Positions 1-5,701 of a stretch of 5,701 nucleotides of DNA are shown piece by piece. The first letter of the stretch is position 1. Each line of letters opens with the position of its first letter. Source of the stretch: Gammaproteobacteria bacterium (GTDB lineage Bacteria; Pseudomonadota; Gammaproteobacteria; S012-40). The stretch covers positions 1 to 5,701 of the forward strand of contig JAOUGF010000170.1 of NCBI GenBank assembly GCA_029857925.1, in the 5' to 3' direction. Under the pieces are notes generated by a model. That model was not told the DNA's origin. It saw only the letters and a list, made by a program, of their open reading frames with translations, and did no database searches. The position numbers and the translations under genes are program-made.

Positions 1-2
1 CC

Positions 3-1262
3 ATTAGCAGCGCGGATGTTGTCGCACTTTCGCCGCGTTTGGACGGGTTGCGCGCGAAGATCAAGACCTGGATGCAGCCTGCTCAATGCAGTTTTTTAAA
101 CCTACCCTTCCTCACGGATGTCACAGAAATCAAACGCCTGGGCCAGCAGTACGCACGCACCTTTCGCCACGTGGTGGTGTTTGGCATCGGCGGATCATCG
201 TTGGGGGGCGAGATGTTGGTACGCACCTTGGGCGACCGCGACCTCAAAACCGTCTCCGTGCACTTTTACGATAACGTAGACCCCTCGACACTTGGTGAAT
301 TAAACCCCATAGACATTAAAGAAACCTTGTTTTTGGTGATTTCTAAATCCGGCAATACCGCCGAGACACTGGCACAATTTCTAACCATGTTGCCGCGCAT
401 GGAACACGCGATAGGCGACGATGGCGTGGGCAAACACAGCGTTTTTATCACCGAAAATACGCAAGGCGCGCTGTATGAATTAGGGCAACGGCTGTCCATA
501 CCCACCATCGTGCACCCGCCTATCGGGGGCCGATATTCGGTACTGTCAGTGGTCGGCCTGTTACCAGCCTATATCGCCGGGGTAGACATCGATGGCGTTA
601 TCGAAGGCGCGCGCGCAATGGCCCGCCGTTGCGCAGAACCCGACATCTTGAAAAATCCGGCGTTTTATAACGGCGCTGCGCAATATTTGCACGCGGAACG
701 CGGTCGGACAATCAGCGTCATGATGCCCTACGCGGACAATTTACGCTTTGTCGTCAATTGGTTTCGCCAGTTGTGGGCGGAGAGCCTGGGCAAGATCGAC
801 GCCGCTGGACGGCATCGCGGCCTCACCCCGACCGAGGCCCACGGTGTCACCGATCAACATTCGCAGCTGCAGCTTTTGCTCGAAGGACCGGATGACAAAT
901 TAGTCACCTTTTTATCAAACCCGAGTTTTCGACACCAAGGGCTGCGCATCCCGATGCGTTTTCAAGACATCCCGGCGATCAAACCGTTGGCGGGTCACAC
1001 GGTCGGTGAATTGTTTGTGTCCGAACTCAAGGCCACGCGCACCACGTTGACACGCCGCCAGCGGCCCAATCGTACACTGACGTTACTCGACCATGATGCC
1101 TACGCCGTTGGAGAGTTGATCGTATTAATGGAAATGGAAACTGTGGTGGTGGCAGAATTGATGGGCATAGATCCCTTCGATCAACCTGCCGTCGAAGAGA
1201 GTAAGGCGTTGACACGTGACTATTTGGCGCAATTGACGAACGCGCATGAACGCGAAGATTAG
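3..1262 (+). CDS. pgi: Glucose-6-phosphate isomerase, compact form, 5' end outside the window
   Basis: This cytoplasmic enzyme interconverts glucose 6-phosphate and fructose 6-phosphate in glycolysis and gluconeogenesis. Residues are numbered from a TTG at 39. Visible motifs are the sugar-phosphate-binding GIGGSSLGG (49-57), SKSGNTAET (102-110), the family signature around GGRYS (163-167), the WAESLGK glutamate E248, DQHSQLQ with H274, and the C-terminal signature FDQPAVEESK (380-389) ending in K389. E248, H274 and K389 match the known catalytic Glu, His and Lys of the family, so the enzyme should be active. The frame stays open from 39 to the left edge with no convincing start or ribosome binding site, and family members usually have somewhat more residues before GIGGS. 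The real start is therefore probably just upstream. At a little over 407 residues it is the short form, not the roughly 550-residue E. coli form. It converges on the next gene, 11 bases away, with no clear terminator between them. Confidence 0.95.
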   Translation: MSSADVVALSPRLDGLRAKIKTWMQPAQCSFLNLPFLTDVTEIKRLGQQYARTFRHVVVFGIGGSSLGGEMLVRTLGDRDLKTVSVHFYDNVDPSTLGELNPIDIKETLFLVISKSGNTAETLAQFLTMLPRMEHAIGDDGVGKHSVFITENTQGALYELGQRLSIPTIVHPPIGGRYSVLSVVGLLPAYIAGVDIDGVIEGARAMARRCAEPDILKNPAFYNGAAQYLHAERGRTISVMMPYADNLRFVVNWFRQLWAESLGKIDAAGRHRGLTPTEAHGVTDQHSQLQLLLEGPDDKLVTFLSNPSFRHQGLRIPMRFQDIPAIKPLAGHTVGELFVSELKATRTTLTRRQRPNRTLTLLDHDAYAVGELIVLMEMETVVVAELMGIDPFDQPAVEESKALTRDYLAQLTNAHERED

Positions 1263-1273
1263 TCCTGCGGGTG

Positions 1274-2953
1274 TCAGGCCAATTTTAGTGTGTCGCGTCG
1301 TTCAGCCACCTGCGCGATAGGCGCGCCGAGCGCAAAACCTTGCACCCAATCCACCCCCAGTTCACCCAAACGTTGTAATAAATGTTCGTTCTCTACGTAG
1401 CTGGCGATGGTGTGACGCCCCATCGCACGCGCGATTTGCACGGCGGACTGCACCAAGGCCTGCGCCAACGGGTCGGTCGCGACTGTGGCGACCAAATTAT
1501 CACTCAATTTGAGATAGTCGATCGGTAAATAGCGCAGGTGCGCAAATGATCCGAAACCCGTCCCGAATTCATCCAAGACAAATGCGCACCCTATGGCGCG
1601 CACCCCCTGAGCGAAATGCCGCACCACATCACGCCGACCGGCAATATCTTGTTCAGAAACTTCGAATGCCAAACGCGCGGGGTCGACCTGGGCAATGCGC
1701 AATTGTTCAGTGATAAACGCGAGCAAACCCTTCTCGTCCAAGGATTTACCTGCAATATTGATATGCAGACGCGGGATATCGCGTTGTGTATCCAATAGAT
1801 GCGTAATGGCGTGTTTTATAACCCACTTGTCTATCGCGGGCATTAATCCGTGATTGGTTGCGGCAGGCAAAAATTGATCTGGAAATTGCACATCGCCGGT
1901 GGACGACGGCAACCGTAATAAAACCTCATAGGCCATTAAACGACGTTCTGGCAGATCGAGTATCGGTTGAAAATGTGTAAGCAATGCATCATTCGCCAAC
2001 GCGGTCTTTAGTGCTTCAACCGTTGGCATATCGCCCATGACACGCTTGTCATCGTCCTCGCCCACGTAAAAATACAAGTGATTGCCACCCTCGCGTTTGG
2101 CGATATGACACGCCACATCGGCGCGGCGCATAAACTCGGCCGATGCCACACTGGCGTCACCGTCGGCCATCACAATGCCAATGCTAGCGGTAACCGTAAA
2201 TCGTTGATCGCCTTCGCCGATCTTGATGCTGCGCAGAGATTCCAACACTGAACGCGCCAAGAGTTCCGCTTGATGAGGATTGACGTGCACCGCCAGTATT
2301 GAAAAAATATCGCCACCGAAATTCGCCAACAAATCTGTACCGCGCAATCGCTTTTCAAGCAGACGCGCCACTTGCACCAGCATCTCATCGCCGACGGCGT
2401 GCCCCAGCGTCTCATTTACCCATTTGAATTGATCCAAGTCGATATACAGCAGCGCCACACGCATGCCGCGCTGGGCGCGCATAAGTTGTGTAAATTGTTG
2501 TTCAAATGCGTGGCGATTAATCAACCCGGTCAATGGATCATGGTGAGTCAGAAATTCCACCTGGCGGTGCACCATGTGCGACCCGGTGATATCGCGAAAC
2601 ACCAGGATATGCCCTTGTGTTTGTTGCACATCATCCAGCCATTGGCTGGTTGTCAATTCCACCATGTATTGCGCACCATCGCGCGACAATAACAGGCACT
2701 CACGTTGATTTTGCGCATCAAACGATAGGATTTGCACAATCGGCTCGCCCGACTGCGGATCTAGGGCGTGAAAGATATCGCGTAACATCAGGCCGGTGAC
2801 GTCTTGGGTATGCCACCCCGTCATGTGTTCGGCCTCACGATTGAGCCACAACACGCTGCCACTGCGTGAGACCACCAGTACGGCATCGCTGACGGCATTG
2901 AGCGCTGCGGACAGCGCGGATAGTCCTTGCTCTGTGGCAACAAATGTAGTCAT
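1274..2953 (-). CDS. PAS-GGDEF-EAL protein with degenerate GGDEF and EAL catalytic sites, probable cyclic-di-GMP effector
   Basis: A 559-residue cytoplasmic protein with no signal peptide or membrane segment. Domains in order are PAS (about 13-125), GGDEF (about 135-295) and EAL (about 315-555). In the GGDEF domain the signature is GGDIF (213-217), so the catalytic glutamate is isoleucine. The inhibitory-site RxxD survives as R204-D207, five residues upstream. In the EAL domain the signature is EVL (343-345). N399, E431, D461, K482 and Q538 are kept, the second aspartate of DDFGTG is E462, and the first glutamate of the usual AEGVE is S518 (ASYVE, 517-521). I infer weak or no synthase and phosphodiesterase activity, with ligand sensing more likely. 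FimX of Pseudomonas also has an EVL signature and a degenerate GGDEF, but orthology cannot be claimed. I chose the ATG at 2953 because GAGGG lies 8 bases upstream. A TTG 13 codons earlier has no such site. Confidence 0.93.
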   Translation of the reverse strand: MTTFVATEQGLSALSAALNAVSDAVLVVSRSGSVLWLNREAEHMTGWHTQDVTGLMLRDIFHALDPQSGEPIVQILSFDAQNQRECLLLSRDGAQYMVELTTSQWLDDVQQTQGHILVFRDITGSHMVHRQVEFLTHHDPLTGLINRHAFEQQFTQLMRAQRGMRVALLYIDLDQFKWVNETLGHAVGDEMLVQVARLLEKRLRGTDLLANFGGDIFSILAVHVNPHQAELLARSVLESLRSIKIGEGDQRFTVTASIGIVMADGDASVASAEFMRRADVACHIAKREGGNHLYFYVGEDDDKRVMGDMPTVEALKTALANDALLTHFQPILDLPERRLMAYEVLLRLPSSTGDVQFPDQFLPAATNHGLMPAIDKWVIKHAITHLLDTQRDIPRLHINIAGKSLDEKGLLAFITEQLRIAQVDPARLAFEVSEQDIAGRRDVVRHFAQGVRAIGCAFVLDEFGTGFGSFAHLRYLPIDYLKLSDNLVATVATDPLAQALVQSAVQIARAMGRHTIASYVENEHLLQRLGELGVDWVQGFALGAPIAQVAERRDTLKLA

Positions 2954-2961
2954 ATAATTAT

Positions 2962-2966
2962 CCCTC
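2962..2966 (-). promoter_or_regulatory. Ribosome binding site of the PAS-GGDEF-EAL gene
   Basis: On the minus strand GAGGG sits 8 bases before the ATG at 2953, separated by an A/T-rich spacer. It decides the start: the in-frame TTG at 2992 would add 13 residues but has no purine-rich stretch at the right distance. Confidence 0.7.
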
Positions 2967-3130
2967 AGCACGGACTTTGCCCCTGCAATCAATTGAGTAG
3001 CGCGATGTGTCGATCGGCTTTTGATATTTTCATTAAAAAAATTAGCCCTGCAAAAATCTATCCAACACTTTGTTTCCCTCTCCCATTGCCTGCACTAGCG
3101 CTGGACGCGGCAGTAGCTCGCATTTTCCTG

Positions 3131-3160
3131 CGCGTGACAACGCGTGCAGCACCCCGCGTG
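3131..3160. repeat. Three direct copies of CGCGTG
   Basis: CGCGTG occurs at 3131-3136, 3141-3146 and 3155-3160, about 180-210 bases upstream of the PAS-GGDEF-EAL start codon. The first two are exactly 10 bases apart, about one helical turn, and the third 14 bases further on. This could be a binding site for a regulator. The motif is short and the DNA is fairly rich in CG steps, so chance is possible. Confidence 0.35.
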
Positions 3161-3241
3161 GATCGACCAATCCGCCAAAATCTGTAGTCTTAACTTGAAT
3201 TTAACTGGCGGCTTTTTGGCAGGATAACGGCGCGCTAGACC

Positions 3242-3263
3242 CCTTAGCTTATTATCTCTAAGG
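3242..3263. repeat. Short perfect inverted repeat
   Basis: CCTTAG (3242-3247) and CTAAGG (3258-3263) form a perfect 6-base-pair stem around a 10-base A/T-rich loop. TAAG at 3259-3262 can instead pair with CTTA at 3267-3270, so two mutually exclusive small hairpins are possible. No T-run follows directly on either strand, so it is not a normal intrinsic terminator. Confidence 0.4.
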
Positions 3264-3284
3264 AATCTTACCTTTTTGTGAAGA

Positions 3285-3307
3285 GGCGTACGCCCCTTGG
3301 GGGGTGT
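3285..3307. repeat. Overlapping palindrome and G/C-rich hairpin
   Basis: GGCGTACGCC (3285-3294) is a perfect 10-base palindrome. It overlaps a second structure in which ACGCCCC (3290-3296) pairs with GGGGTGT (3301-3307) across a TTGG loop. As RNA the second hairpin is fully paired only when read from the plus strand, where one pair is G-U. On the minus strand that position is an A-C mismatch. The two structures share bases and cannot form together. Confidence 0.45.
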
Positions 3308-3326
3308 TGTAGATGAACTGAATGAA

Positions 3327-3382
3327 CCCGCCTGCGGACACCGTTCAACCCATGCAACAGATAAGCGTTGCCGACAGGCAGG
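3327..3382 (-). other. Imperfect 56-base hairpin just downstream of der
   Basis: Read on the minus strand, CCTGCCTG (3382-3375), a one-base bulge and CGG (3373-3371) pair with CCG (3337-3335) and CAGGCGGG (3334-3327), giving 11 pairs including one G-U. Inside, GCAAC and GTTGC (3371-3367 and 3358-3354) form a smaller stem around an 8-base loop. It shares one base with the outer stem, so four inner pairs remain if both form. The structure begins 11 bases after the der stop codon. No T-run follows, so it may be a 3' end-protecting structure, part of a non-coding RNA, or a Rho-associated 3' end. The orientation is suggested by the G-U pair, which would be a C-A mismatch on the other strand. Confidence 0.4.
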
Positions 3383-3393
3383 GCACTGAAACG

Positions 3394-4788
3394 TTACTTA
3401 TATTTCTTTTTTAGATGTTTCATCAAGCGCCGCCGCTTTTCAACTTGGCGCGGCGTCAGCGTGTTACGCCGACCGGCATAAGGATTTTCACTGGACTTAA
3501 ATTCGATGCGTAATGGTGTCGCGACCAACTTCAATGCGTTACGATACATATTCGATAAATACCGGCGATAGGCCTCGGGTACACGCTCGGTTTGCGTACC
3601 GTGCACAATAATCACCGGCGGATTTCGGCCCCCTTGATGAGCGTAACGCAGCTTGATGCGCCGACCGTGTACTAACGGCGGCTGGTGCGCTTGTATCGCC
3701 TCTTCTAACATGCGTGAAAGTTCAGGGGTGGACAGGTCACGCATCGCGCTCGCATACGCCTCCGCGACAACCTGCATCAATAAGCCGACACCACTCCCGT
3801 GCAACGCGGAGATGTAATGCACAGGCACATAATCAATAAAATCCAGGCGACGATCGATTTCGGTACGTACACGTTCGCGCTGATAGTTATCCAGACCATC
3901 CCATTTATTGACTGTGAGGATGAAGGATTTTCCCGCCTCGACCACGTAACCCAACAAATGGGAATCTTGCTCGGTGACGCCTTCACGCGCATCCACGACC
4001 ATGATCACGACGTTGGCCTCTTCTATCGCCTGCAGCGCCTTGATCGCGCTGAATTTTTCGATTTTCTCGTCTATTTTTCCGCGACGGCGCACACCGGCCG
4101 TGTCGATCAACACATATGGTGTGCCCTGCCATACAAACGGGGCCTCGATGCTGTCGCGGGTGGTGCCCGGCATGTCGTAGGTCACCATGCGTTCTTCGCC
4201 CAACAGTCGATTCACCAACGTCGATTTGCCGACATTGGGGCGGCCCACTACGGCCACGCGACACCCTGCAGACGCGGCGGACGTGTCCCCCGCCGCCGCC
4301 GGAAACGGCGCTAATACCGCATCCATCAGATCGGGAATACCCTCACCATGGGAAGACGACACCGCATGGACGTGCGCAAAACCGAGGGTGTGAAACTCCG
4401 CCTCTATCATGCTCTTTTGCAGGCGTTCACACTTGTTGACGACCAGAAAGATCGGGCGATTTAACGCGCGCAGGCGTTGTGCAAGGATTTCGTCTTGGGC
4501 GTTTAAGCCTTCGCGGCCGTCGACGAGAAATAACACCGCGTCCGCCTCGTCCATCGCGTATAAGGCTTGCTTTAAAATTTGTTCATCCAGCACATTGGTG
4601 TCGCCGGTCAGGCCACCGGTGTCGATGACGATATAAGGCCGTTCACCAATGCGCCCACGCCCGTACTTGCGGTCGCGCGTCAACCCCGGTTCGTCCGCAA
4701 CGAGGGCATCGCGCGTCTGGGTCAGGCGATTGAAGAGTGTCGATTTGCCCACGTTAGGGCGGCCTACGAGGGCCAATACTGGGTTCAT
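3394..4788 (-). CDS. der: Ribosome biogenesis GTPase Der (EngA), complete
   Basis: Der is an essential GTPase with two tandem G domains that helps mature the 50S ribosomal subunit in the cytoplasm. The 464-residue length is normal. G domain 1 has GRPNVGKST (9-17), DTGG (56-59), NKCE (118-121) and SSSH (144-147). G domain 2 has GRPNVGKST (182-190), DTAG (229-232), NKWD (294-297) and SALHGSG (327-333). A KH-like RNA-binding domain follows (about 355-437), then a basic tail rich in Lys and Arg (about 440-464). The base-specificity motif of domain 1 has Glu instead of the usual Asp, while domain 2 is canonical. The ATG at 4788 leaves only eight residues before the first Walker A motif, as is usual for the family, but no Shine-Dalgarno sequence precedes it. 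It lies 54 bases downstream of bamB on the same strand and is probably co-transcribed with it. Confidence 0.98.
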   Translation of the reverse strand: MNPVLALVGRPNVGKSTLFNRLTQTRDALVADEPGLTRDRKYGRGRIGERPYIVIDTGGLTGDTNVLDEQILKQALYAMDEADAVLFLVDGREGLNAQDEILAQRLRALNRPIFLVVNKCERLQKSMIEAEFHTLGFAHVHAVSSSHGEGIPDLMDAVLAPFPAAAGDTSAASAGCRVAVVGRPNVGKSTLVNRLLGEERMVTYDMPGTTRDSIEAPFVWQGTPYVLIDTAGVRRRGKIDEKIEKFSAIKALQAIEEANVVIMVVDAREGVTEQDSHLLGYVVEAGKSFILTVNKWDGLDNYQRERVRTEIDRRLDFIDYVPVHYISALHGSGVGLLMQVVAEAYASAMRDLSTPELSRMLEEAIQAHQPPLVHGRRIKLRYAHQGGRNPPVIIVHGTQTERVPEAYRRYLSNMYRNALKLVATPLRIEFKSSENPYAGRRNTLTPRQVEKRRRLMKHLKKKYK

Positions 4789-4816
4789 GGGCGGTTAGGG
4801 GCTGGTAAAAAAACAC

Positions 4817-4846
4817 ATTTTAACAGGTTTTGCGTCATCCTGCTAA
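4817..4846 (-). promoter_or_regulatory. Candidate sigma-70-type promoter for der
   Basis: On the minus strand TTAGCA (4846-4841, 4 of 6 matches to TTGACA) is followed after 18 bases by TAAAAT (4822-4817, 5 of 6 matches to TATAAT). Transcription would begin near 4810, giving a leader of about 20 bases before the der ATG. The -35 box overlaps the bamB stop codon. The gap also contains a run of seven T on the minus strand (4807-4813). Short A/T-rich gaps often contain such matches by chance. Confidence 0.3.
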
Positions 4847-5701
4847 GGCCGTGTAGCCTTATTCACTTTTGGCACCGCAACAGAGGCGACCACCCCGTTC
4901 CGGTACTGCACGAACAGGTATTTACCTTGTACCACCGGGTTCGCTACGACATCCGTCTCTTCAAACACGTGCGCCAAGTCTTCTGGCGTAAGGGGGTCTA
5001 TCGTGGTCGTAACGTTGCCGTCTTCTTCGACCTTGTTGACGAGGTCACGATAAGTGAATTGCCCCACCACCGCGCCATCCGCCACGTTAAACCAATAAAT
5101 CTGCCCGCTGCGTGTGCCCACCGCCAGCAGGCCGTCCTGCCATACCGGACCGGTACTGGTATTGCCCTTGAGTAGGTCTTGACGCCACAATGCGGTACCG
5201 GTTTCGCGATCCAAGGACCACAACACGCCCTTTTCATCCACCACATACAATTGGTTGTCCACCCGAATCGACCCTTGGAACGCCGACATGTCACGCGACC
5301 ATACGACCCGGCCAGTGTCCAACGTCAAGGCCGCAATCTTGCCTTGATAACTGACGGCATAGACATATTGCCCATCGCTCGCCAACTCGCCGTCGATATC
5401 GACCATGCGTTCCAGGTCGGTACGACCTTGCGGTGTCGCCACCGCCTGCTCCCAAATCAATTTTCCATCGGCTAAGGCCAAGGCCACCAATTTGCCGTTG
5501 TCGAAACCCACGATAACTTTATCATTCAGCACCAACGGCGCCGACGTCCCGCGTAATGACAACACCGGCACGGTGCGATCATAGGTCCAGAGGCGCTGTC
5601 CGTCCTTAGCGCGCAGGCCGTACACACGGCCGTCCACGGTCTGCACTACCACCCAATCATTATTGCCTTGCGGGGGAGACAACACTTTACTCGTCACTTG
5701 A
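4843..5701 (-). CDS. bamB: Outer membrane assembly factor BamB, C-terminal part; 5' end outside the window
   Basis: BamB is a periplasmic lipoprotein of the BAM complex that binds BamA and aids insertion of outer-membrane beta-barrels. About 285 residues are visible of a usual length near 380-390, so the signal peptide, lipobox cysteine and first blades lie beyond the right edge. The frame is open to that edge, and the GTG at 5697 is not a credible start. The visible part is a PQQ-like beta-propeller with repeated units of the form VYGLRAKDGQRLW (26-38, counted from 5697), LVALALADGKLIW (70-82), IAALTLDTGRVVW (121-133) and LWSLDRETGTALW (159-171). The block with LRGTSAP (48-54), WEQAVATPQGRTDLERMVDID (82-102) and VYAVSYQG (112-119) is typical of BamB and separates it from PQQ dehydrogenases. 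Near the end, an acidic segment of about 38 residues (215-252) is longer than I expect for the family. Confidence 0.95.
   Translation of the reverse strand, partial: QVTSKVLSPPQGNNDWVVVQTVDGRVYGLRAKDGQRLWTYDRTVPVLSLRGTSAPLVLNDKVIVGFDNGKLVALALADGKLIWEQAVATPQGRTDLERMVDIDGELASDGQYVYAVSYQGKIAALTLDTGRVVWSRDMSAFQGSIRVDNQLYVVDEKGVLWSLDRETGTALWRQDLLKGNTSTGPVWQDGLLAVGTRSGQIYWFNVADGAVVGQFTYRDLVNKVEEDGNVTTTIDPLTPEDLAHVFEETDVVANPVVQGKYLFVQYRNGVVASVAVPKVNKATRP

Larger units (their letters stand above)
2954..3393. other. 440-base intergenic region between der and the PAS-GGDEF-EAL gene
   Basis: No convincing protein-coding gene is present. The open frames here have repetitive, low-complexity translations with no recognisable domain. 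The part nearest the downstream gene (about 2954-3060) is its likely leader, including an A/T-rich tract at 3021-3044 that could hold a promoter, although I cannot assign clean -35 and -10 boxes. Two copies of CCCTGCAA lie in the same orientation at 2981-2988 and 3046-3053. The middle holds three CGCGTG hexamers. The part nearest der (3242-3382) is rich in inverted repeats, listed separately. I do not recognise a tRNA, 6S RNA, signal recognition particle RNA, tmRNA or any riboswitch class here. Confidence 0.7.

Noticed and set aside
1255..1290. Shared terminator between the two convergent genes
   Set aside because: Only a 4-base CCTG/CAGG stem (1263-1277) is present with no T-run directly after it. 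This is too weak to call.
2954..2992. Start of the PAS-GGDEF-EAL gene at the TTG at 2992
   Set aside because: No Shine-Dalgarno sequence precedes it, whereas the ATG at 2953 has GAGGG at 8 bases. The extra 13 residues add no domain.
2927..3187. 86-codon plus-strand open frame across the intergenic region
   Set aside because: It overlaps the start of the well-supported minus-strand gene, has no ribosome binding site that I can see, and its translation has no recognisable domain.
3172..3217. Plus-strand terminator-like element: CCGCCA (3172-3177) pairing with TGGCGG (3206-3211), followed by CTTTTT
   Set aside because: The loop is 28 bases, the stem only 6 pairs, and no plus-strand gene or recognisable promoter lies upstream in this gap. 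On the minus strand no T-run follows the stem.
3230..3393. 6S RNA or another known structural RNA
   Set aside because: The beginning of the minus-strand sequence (GCCCTGC and so on) loosely recalls a 6S RNA 5' end. But its pairing partner lies only about 50 bases away, not about 170, and I find no conserved central-bubble sequences.
3799..4314. 171-codon plus-strand open frame inside der
   Set aside because: It lies wholly opposite the strongly conserved GTPase coding sequence and its translation is rich in His, Arg and Cys with no family motif. It is an antisense shadow.
4579..5175. 198-codon plus-strand open frame across der and bamB
   Set aside because: It runs antisense to two conserved genes and their gap, with no family motif in the translation.

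Overview
The window looks like ordinary chromosomal DNA from a gammaproteobacterium. The clearest clue is the bamB-der pair read on the minus strand, an order shared with E. coli and many relatives (known context). Base composition is moderate. I see no tRNA, rRNA, CRISPR array, insertion sequence, phage gene or attachment site. The species cannot be named from what is visible.

Layout from left to right. At the left edge, on the plus strand, is a glucose-6-phosphate isomerase gene of the compact type, whose 5' end lies outside the window (3-1262). Eleven bases later, and convergent with it, is the 3' end of a minus-strand gene for a PAS-GGDEF-EAL protein (1274-2953). Both of its cyclic-di-GMP enzyme domains carry substitutions at key catalytic positions, while several ligand-binding positions remain. 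A 440-base non-coding stretch (2954-3393) follows. It holds the leader of that gene, three CGCGTG hexamers, several short inverted repeats and a larger imperfect hairpin next to the der stop codon. Then come der (3394-4788), a double GTPase for 50S ribosome assembly, and the C-terminal three quarters or so of bamB (4843 to the right edge), an outer-membrane assembly lipoprotein.

How the genes relate. bamB and der are 54 bases apart on the same strand and are probably co-transcribed. A candidate promoter in the gap could give der some independent expression. The PAS-GGDEF-EAL gene faces the same way as der but lies 440 bases downstream, so it probably has its own promoter. Its product reads as a cytoplasmic sensor or effector for cyclic-di-GMP rather than a working synthase or phosphodiesterase. 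The isomerase belongs to central carbon metabolism and only meets the others by convergence.

No clearly undescribed system is present. The items most worth a second look are the doubly degenerate GGDEF/EAL protein, the structured intergenic stretch upstream of it, and an acidic insertion near the end of BamB.
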